Source: Bradyrhizobium sp. B097 (lineage in GTDB: Bacteria > Pseudomonadota > Alphaproteobacteria > Rhizobiales > Xanthobacteraceae). From it: 64,000 nucleotides of DNA. Of the stretch, positions 8,429 through 19,471 are shown one piece after another. Location of the stretch: NCBI RefSeq assembly GCF_038957035.1, contig NZ_CP152412.1, positions 4,956,501-5,020,500 of the forward strand, given 5' to 3'. A program made the position numbers and the translations under genes. Under the pieces are notes generated by a model. It did no database searches and was not told the DNA's origin. It was given only the letters and a program-made list of their open reading frames with translations. Position 1 is the stretch's first letter. Every line of letters starts with the position of its first letter.

Positions 8429-9912
8429 GGCACTGCCGCCGCGAGCGTGCCGGCCGGCGTCCAGCCGCCGCCGAGCGCCTGGAACAGGCTGCTCGCCGCC
8501 AGCAGCTTGTTAAGCCGCACCGACACCAGGTTGAGTTCAGCCGTGAACAGCGTCTGCTGTGTCTGCAGCACCGTGATCAGATTGACCGTGCCGCCGCGCA
8601 GCTGCATCTCGGAGACCTCGAACGCCTTGCGCGAGCTCGCCACCACGTCGGACTGCAGCCGCTCCTGCAGCGTATACTTCTGCAACGCGATCAGCGCCTT
8701 CTCGACATCGGCGAAGGCCGACAGCACCGCCTTGCGATAGGCCTGCAGGTTTTGCAATTGCTGGCCCTTGGCGAGCTTGAGCTGGCTCTCCAGCAGGAAG
8801 CCGTCGAACAGCGGCTGGGTCAGCCCGGCCGCGAGCGTGTAGTACCAGGCGCCCGGCGCAAACAGCGAGGCGAGCGCCGCGCTCTGGAAGCCCGTGGTGC
8901 CGGTCAGCTGAATCTGCGGGAAGAACGCTGCCCGCGCCGCGTCGACGCTGAAATTGGAGGCCGCGAGTTGCGCCTCGGCCTGACGCACGTCAGGCCGCTG
9001 GTAGAGCAATTCCGACGGCATCCCCGGCGTGATGCGCGGCACCGAGATCTGCGTGGTGCTGCCGCCGCGCACCGCGAAATCAGCCGGTGCGCGCGCCACC
9101 AAGAGGGCGAGCGCGGCGGTGTTCTGCCCCAGCGTCACCTCGAGCGGCGGGATCGCCGCGCGCTGCGTGGCGACCAGTGCCTCCTGCTGCGACAAGTCGA
9201 GTTGCGAGGCGGTGCCGCCGGCGAATTGCGACTTGATCAAAGCCAGGATGCGCTCGGCCGCCGCCAGATTGCGCCGGGTGGCCTTGATCTGGTCCTGCGC
9301 CGCCAGCACCTGGAAATAGGTGTTGGCCACCGTCGCCATCGTGGTCAGTGCGACCACCTCGCGATTGTAGCGGGCAACCGTCGCGCTCTCTTCCGACGCC
9401 GACAACGTCGCGCGGTTCTTGCCCCAGAAATCGACGATATAGCTCGCGCTCAGCCCCAGACTGTACTGCGAGAACGTGCCGCTGCTGCTGCCGAGCGATG
9501 AACTCGATCCCGTCGCGATCTTCTGACGCTCGGCATTCGCCGATCCCGAGATCGACGGCAGCAGCGCGGCGCCGGACACGCCGGCCTGCGCGTCGGCCTG
9601 CACGATCTGGGCGATCGCGACCGCGATATCGAGATTGTATTGCTGCGCGGATTCCATCAGCCCGGTCAGCTCGGGCGAGCGGAAGCCGCGCCACCAGGCG
9701 AGCGCCGGAACGGCGGCGTCGGCATCGCCCTTGGCGGCGGCGCGATAGCTCGCCGGCACTTCGAGACTGAGCTCGGGTTTCTCCACCCCGGGGATGCAGC
9801 CGGTCAGGCCAAGGCTCAGACCAAGGCTGAGGCCGCCGAACGCCGCCACGCGCCGAAACCGGACCGGTTTCCGCAATATTCGAAGACTAAGCAACGCTGC
9901 ACCTGTCGGCAT
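8425..9912 (-). CDS. RND efflux outer membrane lipoprotein, NodT family
   Basis: 495 aa, the usual size of TolC-like outer membrane factors. A signal peptide ends in the lipobox LTGC, so the mature protein is lipidated at Cys. Two OEP repeats follow, rich in Ala and Gln helices, with the family segments TYFQVLAAQDQIKATRRNLA and LLYQRPDVRQAEAQLAASN. It forms the outer membrane duct of a tripartite pump. It starts at the base after the stop codon of the upstream RND gene. NodT-type proteins pair with MdtABC/AcrAB-like pumps, as here. Confidence 0.93.
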   Translation of the reverse strand: MPTGAALLSLRILRKPVRFRRVAAFGGLSLGLSLGLTGCIPGVEKPELSLEVPASYRAAAKGDADAAVPALAWWRGFRSPELTGLMESAQQYNLDIAVAIAQIVQADAQAGVSGAALLPSISGSANAERQKIATGSSSSLGSSSGTFSQYSLGLSASYIVDFWGKNRATLSASEESATVARYNREVVALTTMATVANTYFQVLAAQDQIKATRRNLAAAERILALIKSQFAGGTASQLDLSQQEALVATQRAAIPPLEVTLGQNTAALALLVARAPADFAVRGGSTTQISVPRITPGMPSELLYQRPDVRQAEAQLAASNFSVDAARAAFFPQIQLTGTTGFQSAALASLFAPGAWYYTLAAGLTQPLFDGFLLESQLKLAKGQQLQNLQAYRKAVLSAFADVEKALIALQKYTLQERLQSDVVASSRKAFEVSEMQLRGGTVNLITVLQTQQTLFTAELNLVSVRLNKLLAASSLFQALGGGWTPAGTLAAAVP

Positions 9913-12900
9913 TTACTCGCCCGGTTGAAGTGAGGAGCCCGGCATGCGCATGGCGCCGCCGCGGCGGACGCGCAGGGCCCACAAGCGGAACCGGTCGAGA
10001 TAGAGGTAGATGACCGGCGTCGTGTAGAGCGTCAGGACCTGGCTCAGGATCAGGCCGCCGACGATCGCGATGCCGAGCGGCTGCCGCAGCTCGCCGCCGT
10101 CGCCCATCCCGATCGCGAGCGGCACGGCGCCGAGCAGCGCGGCCATCGTCGTCATCATGATGGGACGGAAGCGCAGCAGGCATGCCTCCTTGATCGCCTC
10201 GAGCGGCTCCAGCCCGCGCCTGCGTTCCGCGTCCAGCGCAAAGTCGATCATCATGATGGCGTTCTTCTTCACAATGCCGATCAGCAGGATGACGCCGATC
10301 AGCGCCATGATACTGAACTCGGTCTTGAATGCCATCAGCGCCAGCAAGGCACCCACACCTGCCGAAGGCAGTGTGGACAAGATGGTCAGCGGATGGACGT
10401 AGCTCTCATAGAGCACGCCCAGCACGATGTAGATCGTGACGATCGCGGCGAGGATCAGGAACGGCTGGTTGCTGAGCGAATCCTGGAACGCCTTGGCGGA
10501 GCCCTGGAACGTGCCGCGGATCGTGGCCGGGACGCCGATCCGGTTCATGGTCGCCTCGATGCTGCCGACCGCGGTGCTCAGCGACACGTTCGGCGGCAGG
10601 TTGAACGAGATGGTGTTGGCGACCAGGAGGCCCTGGTGATTGACCGCAAGCGGCGTCGCGCCCTGCTTGAACTCCGCCACTGCCGACAGCGGAATCATGG
10701 TCTCGCTGTTGGTCGAGACGGCCGATCCGGTCGAGGCCACGCCCTTCCCGGTCGAGCCGATCGAATTGGTGGCCTGGTTGCGCGCGGCCTGGGCATTGGC
10801 TGAACTGGCGGCGCTCGAGGTTCCCGGCGCCACCACGGTACCGGCCACCGCGTTGGTCGATTGCGAGCCGCCGACCGAGCCGCCCGACGTGCTGATGTAG
10901 ACGTCCTTCAGCGTCTCAGGATTCTGCCAGTAGCGCGGCGCGACCTCCATGATGACGTGGTACTGGTTGCGCGCGACATAGATCGTCGACACCTGACGCT
11001 GGCCGAAGGCGTCGTAGAGGGTGTTGTCGATCTGGCTCACCGTGACGCCGAGCCGGGCCGCGGCATCGCGGTCGATCACGAGGTCGGATTCCAGCCCCTT
11101 GTTCTGCTGGTCGCTGTTGACGTCGGCAAGGTTCGGATCGCGCTGCAACGCCGCGGCGATCTTCGGCGTCCAGTCATTAAGCTCCTCCAGCGTCGAGCCC
11201 TGCAGCGTGTACTGATACTGCGCGTTCGAGGCCCTGCCCCCGACCCGGATGTCCTGCACCGCCTGCAGGAACAGGCTGGCGCCGGGCACCACCGCCATCT
11301 CGCGGCGCAACCGCGAGATCACGCCGTCGGCGCCGATCTTGCGCTGGTCGAGCGGACGCAGCGAGACGAACACGAAACCGGAATTGGTCTGGCCGCCGCC
11401 GGTGAAGCCGACCACCGTCTCCACGGCCGGATCCTTCTGGATGATGCCGACGAACTGCGCGAGCTTCTGCTGCATCAGTTGGAACGACACGCTCTGGTCG
11501 GCCTGGATCGAACCGACCAGCCGGCCGGTGTCCTGCTGCGGAAAGAAGCCCTTCGGGATCACGTCGTAGAGATAGAAGTTGAGACCGAACACCGCCGCCA
11601 GGATCAGCATCACCGACAGCGGATGCTGCAGCGCCGCGGTCAGCGTCCTGCGGTAGAAATTCAGCATCGCCTCGAAGAAGCGCTCGCTGGCCCAATAGAG
11701 CCGGCCGTGGCCGCCGCTGTCCGGCTTGAGCAGCACGGCGCACATCATCGGCGTGGTCGCCAGCGAGACCGCGAGCGAGATCAGGATCGAGATCGAGATC
11801 GTCATCGCGAATTCACGGAACAGCCGCCCGACGATGCCGGCCATCAGCAGGATCGGGATGAACACCGCGATCAGCGAGATGCTCATCGACAGCACGGTGA
11901 AGCCGACCTCGTTGGCGCCCTTCAGCGCCGCCTCGAGCGGGCTCAGGCCCTCCTCGATGTAACGGGTGACGTTCTCCAGCACGACGATCGCGTCATCGAC
12001 CACGAAGCCGGTCGCGACCGTCAGCGCCATCAGCGACAGATTGTCGAGGCTGTAGCCGATCAGGTACATCGCCCCGAAGGTCGCGACCAGCGACACCGAG
12101 ACCGCCACCACCGGAATCAAGGTGGCGCGCAAATTGCGCAGGAACGCGAACACCACGATGATGACCAGCACCACCGCCAGAACCAGCGTTCGCTCGACGT
12201 CGCGGAGCGAGGTGCGGATGGTTGTCGAGCGATCCACCGCAAGACCGATGTCGATCGCCGGCGAAATCGAGGCCTGCAATTGCGGCATCAGCCCCTTCAC
12301 CAGGTCGACGGTCGAGATGATGTTGGCGTTCGGCTGGCGGTAAAGGATGAGCAGCACCGCGGGCTTGCCGTTGGCGAGCCCGGCATTGCGCAGGTTCTCG
12401 ACGCCGTCGGCGACCTCGCCGACATCGGAGAGGTGAACCGGCGCGCCATTGCGGTAGGCCACGATCAGCGATCTGTAGTCGTCGGCCTTGTTGGCCTGGT
12501 CGTTGGCGTAGACCTGGTAGCGCTGGTCGCCGACATCGATGCCGCCCTTGGGGCTGTGGGCGTTGGCGCTCGACAGCGCCGCGCGGACGTCTTCGAGCCC
12601 GATGCCGTATTTGTAGAGCGCCTGGGGGATCAGATCGACGCGTACGGCGGGCAGCGAGCTGCCGCCGACCACGACCTCGCCGATGCCCTCGACCTGCGAC
12701 AGCTTCTGCGCCAGCACCGTGGAGGCGGCATCGTAGAGCGCGCCGCGGGTCAGCGTATCCGACGTCAGCGTCAGGATCAGGATCGGCGCGTCCGCCGGGT
12801 TGACCTTGCGATAGGTCGGATTGCTGCGCAGGCTGGTCGGCAAGTCTGCCCGCGCCGCATTGATGGCGGCCTGCACGTCCCGCGCCGCGCCGTTGATGTC

Positions 12901-13197
12901 GCGGTTCAACCCGAACTGCAGCGTGATCCGGGTCGAGCCGACCGAGCTCGACGACGTCATCTCCGTCACGTCGGCGATCTGGCCGAGATGCCGCTCAAGC
13001 GGGCTGGCGACCGTGGTCGCGACGTCCTGCGGGCTGGCGCCGGGCAGCGTCGCCTGTACCGAGATGGTCGGAAAATCCACCTGCGGCAGCGGTGACACCG
13101 GCAGCTTGAAGAACGCGACAAGGCCGGCCGCCGCAAGCCCGAACGTCAACAGCGTGGTCGCGACCGGCCGGCGGATGAAGGGCGTTGACGGATCCAT
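9913..13197 (-). CDS. RND multidrug efflux permease, MdtC-like
   Basis: 1094 aa against about 1025 for MdtC. The start MDPSTPFIRRPVATTLLT, the dyad [13 protein letters not shown] in TM4 and the duplicated 12-TM hydrophobic pattern identify an inner-membrane proton-driven RND transporter. The extra length comes from a roughly 64-residue Ser/Ala/Thr/Gly-rich low-complexity insert at about residues 769-832, between VYIST and MIPLSAVAEF in the second periplasmic loop. It follows the MdtB-like gene by 3 bp. MdtB and MdtC form a heterotrimer in E. coli; the same is likely here. Confidence 0.93.
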   Translation of the reverse strand: MDPSTPFIRRPVATTLLTFGLAAAGLVAFFKLPVSPLPQVDFPTISVQATLPGASPQDVATTVASPLERHLGQIADVTEMTSSSSVGSTRITLQFGLNRDINGAARDVQAAINAARADLPTSLRSNPTYRKVNPADAPILILTLTSDTLTRGALYDAASTVLAQKLSQVEGIGEVVVGGSSLPAVRVDLIPQALYKYGIGLEDVRAALSSANAHSPKGGIDVGDQRYQVYANDQANKADDYRSLIVAYRNGAPVHLSDVGEVADGVENLRNAGLANGKPAVLLILYRQPNANIISTVDLVKGLMPQLQASISPAIDIGLAVDRSTTIRTSLRDVERTLVLAVVLVIIVVFAFLRNLRATLIPVVAVSVSLVATFGAMYLIGYSLDNLSLMALTVATGFVVDDAIVVLENVTRYIEEGLSPLEAALKGANEVGFTVLSMSISLIAVFIPILLMAGIVGRLFREFAMTISISILISLAVSLATTPMMCAVLLKPDSGGHGRLYWASERFFEAMLNFYRRTLTAALQHPLSVMLILAAVFGLNFYLYDVIPKGFFPQQDTGRLVGSIQADQSVSFQLMQQKLAQFVGIIQKDPAVETVVGFTGGGQTNSGFVFVSLRPLDQRKIGADGVISRLRREMAVVPGASLFLQAVQDIRVGGRASNAQYQYTLQGSTLEELNDWTPKIAAALQRDPNLADVNSDQQNKGLESDLVIDRDAAARLGVTVSQIDNTLYDAFGQRQVSTIYVARNQYHVIMEVAPRYWQNPETLKDVYISTSGGSVGGSQSTNAVAGTVVAPGTSSAASSANAQAARNQATNSIGSTGKGVASTGSAVSTNSETMIPLSAVAEFKQGATPLAVNHQGLLVANTISFNLPPNVSLSTAVGSIEATMNRIGVPATIRGTFQGSAKAFQDSLSNQPFLILAAIVTIYIVLGVLYESYVHPLTILSTLPSAGVGALLALMAFKTEFSIMALIGVILLIGIVKKNAIMMIDFALDAERRRGLEPLEAIKEACLLRFRPIMMTTMAALLGAVPLAIGMGDGGELRQPLGIAIVGGLILSQVLTLYTTPVIYLYLDRFRLWALRVRRGGAMRMPGSSLQPGE

Positions 13198-13200
13198 GGC

Positions 13201-16200
13201 TCAACGCGACCCGCTCGCCTCGCCGACCTCGTCCGCCCGCCCGGCAAACCGCAGCGCCAGGCGATCGAACCAGAGATAGATCACCGGCGTCGTGAACAGG
13301 GTCAGCATCTGGCTCACCAAGAGGCCGCCGACGATCGAGATGCCGAGCGGATGCCGGAGCTCGGAGCCGGCACCGCTGCCGAGCATCAGCGGCAGCGCGC
13401 CGAGCACGGCGGCCATCGTCGTCATGATGATCGGCCGGAACCGCAACAGGCAGGCCTGGTAGATCGCCTCCCGCGGCGGCTTGCCCTCGTTGCGCTCGGC
13501 ATCGAGCGCGAAGTCGATCATCATGATCGCGTTCTTCTTCACGATGCCGATCAGGAGGATGATGCCGATGATCGCGATGATGGTGAGATCCTGGCCGGCC
13601 ATCATCAGCGCCAGCAGCGCGCCGATGCCGGCGGAAGGCAGCGTCGACAGGATGGTCAGCGGATGGATAAAGCTCTCATAGAGCACACCCAGCACGATAT
13701 AGACCGTGATGATCGCGGCCAGGATCAGGAACAGCTGGTTGGACAGCGAGGACTGGAACGCCAGCGCCGCGCCCTGGAAGCTCGTGATCATGCCGAGCGG
13801 CTGGTTGATTTCGGCCTGCGCCTGCTTGATCGCGGTCACCGCGCCGCCGAGCGAGGCGCCCGGGGCCAGGTTGAACGAAACGGTTGCCGACGGGAATTGG
13901 CCGAGATGCGAGACCTGCAACGGCGCGGTCTCGACCCGCATCCTGGCCATCACGGACAGCGGCACCGGCGTCGAGCCCACCGATGACGGCAGATAGATCG
14001 ACGACAGCGAATCCAGCGAGTTCTGCAGCGACGGATCGGCCTCGAGGATGACGCGGTACTGGTTCGAATTGGTGAAGACGGTGGAGACGATGCGCTGGCC
14101 GTAGGAATCGTACAGCGCGTTGTCGATCGTCGCCGGCGTGATGCCGAACCGCGCGGCCTGGTCGCGGTCGATGTCCACGAACACCGACAGCCCCTGCGCG
14201 GAGATGTCGCTGGTGACGTCGCTGAGCTCCGGCAATTCCCTGAGCTTGTCGACCAGCTTCGGCGTCCATTCCGCAAGCTCGTTCGGATCGGCGTCCTGCA
14301 GGATGAACTGATACTGCGTCCGGCTCACCGTGCCTTCGATGGTGAGGTCCTGGACCGGCTGCATGTAGAGCGTGATGCCGGTCAGCGCGGCAGTGCTCGC
14401 CTTGATCCGGTCCATCACCGTCGAGACGCCGGCCTTGCGCTGCTCATGCGGCTTCAGATTGATCAGGATGCGGCCGCTGTTGAGCGTGGTGTTGGTGCCG
14501 TCGACGCCGATGAACGACGACAGGCTCTCGACATCGGGATCCTTCAGGATCGCGCTGGCGAGCCGCTGCTGCCGCTCGGCCATCGCCGCATAGGACACCG
14601 ATTGCGGCGCCTCCGAGATCGCCTGGATCACGCCGGTGTCCTGCACCGGAAAGAAGCCCTTGGGAATGACGACGTAGAGCAGCGCCGTGAGACCAAAGGT
14701 AGCAAGCGCGATCAGCAGAACGAACGTCTGGCGATCCAGCACCCAGTTGAGCATCCGGCCGTAGATCGCGATGACGGCGTCGAAGCCTTCCCGGCTGAGC
14801 CGCTGGAGGGTGTTCTCGCGCGTCATGCTCTCCGGCTTCAGGAGTTTCGCGCAGGCCATCGGCACCAATGTCAGCGACACCACGGCAGAGATCAGGATCG
14901 TGACCGACAGCGTGATGGCGAATTCGCGGAACAGGCGGCCGACGACGTCGCCCATGAACAGCAGCGGGATCAGCACCGCGATCAGCGACACCGTCAGCGA
15001 GATGATGGTGAAGCCGATCTGCTCGGAGCCGCGCAGCGCCGCCTCGAGCGGCGACTCGCCCTCCTCGATATAGCGCGAGATGTTCTCGATCACGACGATG
15101 GCGTCGTCGACCACGAAGCCGGTCGCGATCGTCAGCGCCATCAGCGACAGATTGTTCAGGCTGAAGCCGAACAGATACATTGCGCCCAGCGTGCCGACCA
15201 GCGAGAGCGGCACCGACAGGCTCGGGATCAGCGTGGCGCGGGTCGAGCGCAGGAACACGAAGATCACCAGCACGACCAGGATCACCGCGAGCGCCAGCTC
15301 GTACTCGACGTCGCGGACCGAGGCCCGGATCGTCACGGTCCGGTCGGTCAGGATGTTGAGGTCGATCGCGGCCGGCAGCGTGGCCTGCAGCTGCGGCAGC
15401 AGGTCCTTGATGCCCTGGACCACCGAGATCACGTTGGCGCCGGGCTGGCGCTGGATGTTGAGGATGATCGCCTGCGTCTCGTTCATCCAGGCGCCGAGCT
15501 TGTCGTTCTGCGCGCCGTCGACGACGTTGCCGACGTCGCTGAGGCGGACCGGCGAGCCGTTCTTGTAGGCGATGATCAGCGAGCGGTAGTCGCTGGCATT
15601 GCGGATCTGGTCGTTGGCGTTGATGGTGTAGGCGCGCATCGCGCCGTCGAAATTGCCCTTCGGCGTGTTGACGTTGGCGTTGCCGAGCGTGGTGCGGAGA
15701 TCGTCGATGTTGAGGCCATAGGCCGCGAGCTTGCGGATGTCGGCCTGGATGCGCACCGCGGGCCGCTGGCCGCCGCTGATGCTGACGAGGCCGACGCCGG
15801 GCAGCTGCGAGATCTTCTGCGCCAGCCGGGTGTCGACGAAGTCCTGCACCTGGGTCAGCGGCATCGTCTTCGAGGTCAGGCCGAGAGTGAGGATCGGCGC
15901 GTCAGCCGGATTGACCTTGGCGTAGATCGGCGGCGCCGGCAGGTCCGACGGCAACAGATTGCCCGCGGCGTTGATCGCGGCCTGCACCTCCTGCTCGGCC
16001 ACGTCGAGCGAGATCGACAGGCCGAACTGCAGCGTGATGACGGATGAACCGGCCGAGCTCACCGAGCTCATCTGGTTCAAATTCGGCATCTGGCCGAACT
16101 GCACCTCGAGCGGCGCCGTCACCGACGACGTCATCACGTCGGGGCTGGCGCCCGGATAGAAGGTCTGCACCTGGATGGTCGGATAATCGACCTCCGGCAG

Positions 16201-16308
16201 CGCCGCGACCGGCAGGAATCTGAACGCCAGCATGCCCGACAGCATGATGGCGATCATCATCAGGGTCGTCGCCACCGGCCGCAGGATGAATGGCCGCGAC
16301 GGGTTCAT
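13201..16308 (-). CDS. RND multidrug efflux permease, MdtB-like
   Basis: 1035 aa, normal length for MdtB. It opens [20 protein letters not shown] and has [20 protein letters not shown] in the first periplasmic loop, [13 protein letters not shown] in TM4, and the C-terminal [14 protein letters not shown] block. Its ATG overlaps the stop of the adaptor gene (16305-16308). It is paired with the downstream MdtC-like gene, so the pump probably contains two different permease subunits, as in MdtABC. Substrates cannot be read from the sequence. Confidence 0.93.
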   Translation of the reverse strand: MNPSRPFILRPVATTLMMIAIMLSGMLAFRFLPVAALPEVDYPTIQVQTFYPGASPDVMTSSVTAPLEVQFGQMPNLNQMSSVSSAGSSVITLQFGLSISLDVAEQEVQAAINAAGNLLPSDLPAPPIYAKVNPADAPILTLGLTSKTMPLTQVQDFVDTRLAQKISQLPGVGLVSISGGQRPAVRIQADIRKLAAYGLNIDDLRTTLGNANVNTPKGNFDGAMRAYTINANDQIRNASDYRSLIIAYKNGSPVRLSDVGNVVDGAQNDKLGAWMNETQAIILNIQRQPGANVISVVQGIKDLLPQLQATLPAAIDLNILTDRTVTIRASVRDVEYELALAVILVVLVIFVFLRSTRATLIPSLSVPLSLVGTLGAMYLFGFSLNNLSLMALTIATGFVVDDAIVVIENISRYIEEGESPLEAALRGSEQIGFTIISLTVSLIAVLIPLLFMGDVVGRLFREFAITLSVTILISAVVSLTLVPMACAKLLKPESMTRENTLQRLSREGFDAVIAIYGRMLNWVLDRQTFVLLIALATFGLTALLYVVIPKGFFPVQDTGVIQAISEAPQSVSYAAMAERQQRLASAILKDPDVESLSSFIGVDGTNTTLNSGRILINLKPHEQRKAGVSTVMDRIKASTAALTGITLYMQPVQDLTIEGTVSRTQYQFILQDADPNELAEWTPKLVDKLRELPELSDVTSDISAQGLSVFVDIDRDQAARFGITPATIDNALYDSYGQRIVSTVFTNSNQYRVILEADPSLQNSLDSLSSIYLPSSVGSTPVPLSVMARMRVETAPLQVSHLGQFPSATVSFNLAPGASLGGAVTAIKQAQAEINQPLGMITSFQGAALAFQSSLSNQLFLILAAIITVYIVLGVLYESFIHPLTILSTLPSAGIGALLALMMAGQDLTIIAIIGIILLIGIVKKNAIMMIDFALDAERNEGKPPREAIYQACLLRFRPIIMTTMAAVLGALPLMLGSGAGSELRHPLGISIVGGLLVSQMLTLFTTPVIYLWFDRLALRFAGRADEVGEASGSR

Positions 16309-17624
16309 TTCGTCTGCCCGTCCGCGGAACCCTTATGGTCGCCGCCTCCCAGCTTGTCGGGAGCAGCCCCGCCTCCCTTCGCGGCCCCATTCGCGGCCCC
16401 GCTCGCCGTCCCCTTGGCTGCACCGGCCGGGCTCGCGGCATCGGCGGCCGAGCGCACCACCACCTTGGCGCCCTCGCGCAGCTTGTCGGCGCCGTCGATC
16501 ACGATGCGATCTCCGGGCACAAGCCCCGAGAGCACCTCGACGCGGTCGCCGTCGGTGACGCCGATCTTGACCGGCCGCACCGAGACGGTGCTGTCGGCGT
16601 TGACCAGATAGACGAAGGTGCCGGGGACGCCGCGCTGGATGCCGGCGGTCGACATCGTCGTGGCATCCTTGTGGGTGTCGAGCAGCAGGCGGATGTTGAC
16701 GAACTGGTTCGGATACAGCGTGCGCTTGTCGTTCTCGAACTGGGCGCGCAGCTTGATCGTGCCCGTGGTGGCATCGATCTGGCTGTCGAAGGTCTGCAGC
16801 GATCCCTCGGCGAGCTTGTTGGCGCCGCTGCGGTCATAGGCGGCCGCCGGCAGCACCGCGCCCTCCTTCAACCGCTTCGCGACCGCCTGCAGATTGTCCT
16901 CCGGCAGCGTGAACAGCACGCTGATCGGCTCGAGCTGCGTGATCACGACAAGGCCGTTACTGTCGCCCGCCGTCACATAGTTGCCGAGGTCGACCTGGCG
17001 CAGTCCGACCCGCCCGTTGATCGGCGAGACGATACGACAATATTGCAGATTCACTTCGGCCGATTTCACCGATGCCCGGTCGGCCTCGACCGTGCCCTGA
17101 TACTGCGCGACCAGCGCGACCTGGGTATCGAGCGTCTGATGCGGCACGGCGTTCTGCGTGGCGAGATTCTGGTAGCGGGTGAGATCGACCTGGGCGCCCT
17201 TCAGCTGCGCCTCGTCGCGCGCCAGAGTGCCCTTGGCCTGCGCCAGCGTCGCCTCATAGGGACGCGAATCGATCTCGGCGATCAGGTCACCCTTCTTGAC
17301 CTCATCGCCCTCCTTGAAGTCGATCTTCATCAGGTAGCCGCTGATCTGGCTCCTGATCGTCACGGTCGCGAGCGACGTCACGGTGCCGAGCGCATTCAGG
17401 CTGACGCCGATATCGCCCTTGCCGACGGTCTCCGGCACGATCGACATCGGCCCGGCGTTGCGCCCGCCGCCGGCCTGCGGCGGCGCGGCCTGCTGCCGCG
17501 TCCACCAGACGATGCCGGCAAGCACCGCCAGCACGACACACGCTGTCAGAAACCCTCGCCCGCGCGATGGCCGCCTGGTTTGCTCGGGCGCCGCGATCAA
17601 CGGGTCTTTGATATGCTGGTCCAT
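16305..17624 (-). CDS. RND efflux periplasmic adaptor (membrane fusion protein), MdtA-like
   Basis: 439 aa from the ATG at 17624; a GTG 21 bp earlier is an alternative. An N-terminal signal anchor ([17 protein letters not shown]) is followed by the lipoyl/hairpin/beta-barrel order of MdtA. Typical segments are [36 protein letters not shown] and [18 protein letters not shown]. The C-terminal tail after about residue 390 is Ala/Gly/Lys-rich and likely disordered. It is the first gene of the five-gene pump operon plus accessory proteins. No regulator gene lies next to it. Confidence 0.93.
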   Translation of the reverse strand: MDQHIKDPLIAAPEQTRRPSRGRGFLTACVVLAVLAGIVWWTRQQAAPPQAGGGRNAGPMSIVPETVGKGDIGVSLNALGTVTSLATVTIRSQISGYLMKIDFKEGDEVKKGDLIAEIDSRPYEATLAQAKGTLARDEAQLKGAQVDLTRYQNLATQNAVPHQTLDTQVALVAQYQGTVEADRASVKSAEVNLQYCRIVSPINGRVGLRQVDLGNYVTAGDSNGLVVITQLEPISVLFTLPEDNLQAVAKRLKEGAVLPAAAYDRSGANKLAEGSLQTFDSQIDATTGTIKLRAQFENDKRTLYPNQFVNIRLLLDTHKDATTMSTAGIQRGVPGTFVYLVNADSTVSVRPVKIGVTDGDRVEVLSGLVPGDRIVIDGADKLREGAKVVVRSAADAASPAGAAKGTASGAANGAAKGGGAAPDKLGGGDHKGSADGQTK

Positions 17625-17802
17625 CACTTGCCCACGAAGAAACACGAATGAGCCGGTGCGGCTCTATGTGTCCCTTGAAATCCGCGCGCGCCACATTCGA
17701 GGAAGCATTTTGGACGCTTCCGTCAGACAAAGCGCGTTAAGAATCGGAAAGGAAAGTCCTCCTTCCCGATCGGCCGCTGTTTCCCGCTGGATTGTGGCTA
17801 TT

Positions 17803-19248
17803 TTACCCAATCATCTGTAGCCAGGGCAACACGATCAGCAACAATCCGGCAAAGTAGATTACGCCGAAGATCAGCCCGAACTTCCAGAAGTCGCCTTTGC
17901 CGATATAGCCGCTGCCGTAATACATCGGCGCCGGTCCGGTGGCATAGGGCGAGATCACGCCCATCAGGCCGAGCGAGTAGACGCACAGCAGCATCAGGGT
18001 CTGCACCGACAGGCCGGGAATGCTGGAGCCGACCGCGAGCACCACCGGCAGCACGGCGGCGGTATGCGAGGTGATGCTCGAGAAGAAATAGTGGATCCAG
18101 AAGAAGAATGTGACGAGCAGGATCATCCCGACCACCGGCGACGTGCCGGACAGCGGCTTCGCATAACCCTCGGCCACCCATTTGATGAAGCCGATCTCGT
18201 TGAGACCCGACGACAGCGTGAGCAGCGAGGTGAAATAGAAGAATACCTCCCACGCACTCTTCTCCGCGACGATGTCCTCGAATGCGATCACGCCTGTGAG
18301 CAGCATCAGCGAGATCACGACGAACACCACCGTGGTCGCGTTGATGAAGTTCGAGCCGAGCAGCGGCACGCTGATATTGGGATTGGAGCCGCAGATCCAC
18401 AGGAACATCGCCAGCAGCACCAGCACCGCCATGATCCATTCGTGCCGCGACGGAGGCCCCATCTTGGCGAGTTCGCCTTCGCTCCAGGTCACGATCTCGG
18501 GGCTCGCCTTGATCTCCGGCCGGCAGATGGCGTAGCTCAACAGCGGCACCAGCAACAGCAAGAGGATCCCGAGCGGCGCGAAGCCGATGAACCATTGCGA
18601 CCAGCCGACCTCGATATTGACGAGCTTCTTGGCGATCGAGAGCGCGGCGGCGTTCGGCGCCAGCGCGGTCAGAAACAGCGAGCTGGTGACGGCCGTGGTC
18701 GCAAACGCGGTCCACATCACGAAGGTGCCGATCTTGCCCGCGGTCGGACCGGGCTCGGAGCCGTAGATGCGCGGGATGTTGCTGACGATCGGATAGATGG
18801 TGCCGCCCGAGCGCGCGGTGTTGGACGGCGTTGCCGGCGCCAGCACCAGATCGGAGAACGCCACCGCATAGCCGAGCCCGATGGTGCGGCGGCCGAGCCC
18901 GCGCACCAAGAGCAGCGCCAGCCGGCGGCCGAGCCCGCTCTTGCGGTAGCCGATCGAGAACACGAAGGCGCCGACGATCAGCCACACCGTGCTCTCGGAA
19001 AAGCCGGCGAGCATCCAGCGCAGCGACTTGTTCGGGTCGGGCTCGACATAACCGCCGACCCCGGCGACCGTCAGTCCAATCAGGCCGACCGCGCCGACCG
19101 GCATCGATTCGAGGATCAGCCCGGTGATGACCGCGGCGAACACCGCAAAATAGTGCCACTGATTGGTGTTCAGCCCTGACGGCACCGGGACCAGATAGAT
19201 CACCAGCCAGACCAGCAACGGCGCAAACGTCCGCCATGACGATTTCAT
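17803..19248 (-). CDS. DASS (SLC13) family anion/dicarboxylate transporter
   Basis: 481 aa with about 12 hydrophobic segments. The paired Ser-Asn-Thr-type substrate motifs of DASS carriers are visible as TPSNTARSGG (about residue 158) and SSITSHTAA (about residue 400). It belongs to the CitT/2-oxoglutarate-malate translocator branch of inner-membrane proteins moving di- or tricarboxylates. The ATG at 19248 has a GGGGGA ribosome binding site. It is on the same strand as the RND adaptor, 178 bp away, and divergent from aat. Exact substrate unknown. Confidence 0.88.
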   Translation of the reverse strand: MKSSWRTFAPLLVWLVIYLVPVPSGLNTNQWHYFAVFAAVITGLILESMPVGAVGLIGLTVAGVGGYVEPDPNKSLRWMLAGFSESTVWLIVGAFVFSIGYRKSGLGRRLALLLVRGLGRRTIGLGYAVAFSDLVLAPATPSNTARSGGTIYPIVSNIPRIYGSEPGPTAGKIGTFVMWTAFATTAVTSSLFLTALAPNAAALSIAKKLVNIEVGWSQWFIGFAPLGILLLLLVPLLSYAICRPEIKASPEIVTWSEGELAKMGPPSRHEWIMAVLVLLAMFLWICGSNPNISVPLLGSNFINATTVVFVVISLMLLTGVIAFEDIVAEKSAWEVFFYFTSLLTLSSGLNEIGFIKWVAEGYAKPLSGTSPVVGMILLVTFFFWIHYFFSSITSHTAAVLPVVLAVGSSIPGLSVQTLMLLCVYSLGLMGVISPYATGPAPMYYGSGYIGKGDFWKFGLIFGVIYFAGLLLIVLPWLQMIG

Positions 19249-19471
19249 GCAGCGTCCCCCTCACCTGTGTTGATTATCGGCGCGCAAACCGCCATGTCCC
19301 GGGCGGCGGCGCCATCTTTTTGTGGCAATGTAGCATGGCCGCGCAGTCCGTCTCGGGAAACTGCGGCGGAATGGCGCGGCTTGTGGAGGAACCGGCGCGT
19401 TTCGTCAACACGTCGCGACCCCGTGGCAGGCCCCATCGCAAGACGGCCCGCGCTTTGCTATCCTCGCCGGC

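Noticed and set aside
10861..13095. Very long plus-strand ORF (744 codons) opposite the MdtC-like gene
   Set aside because: It is the antisense shadow of the RND gene, with Arg/Asp/His-rich composition typical of such shadows; the same applies to other long antisense frames such as 14446-16047.
17798..19264. Frame-shifted 488-codon ORF covering the DASS transporter on the same strand
   Set aside because: The other frame has the DASS motifs and TM pattern; this one is Arg-rich with none.
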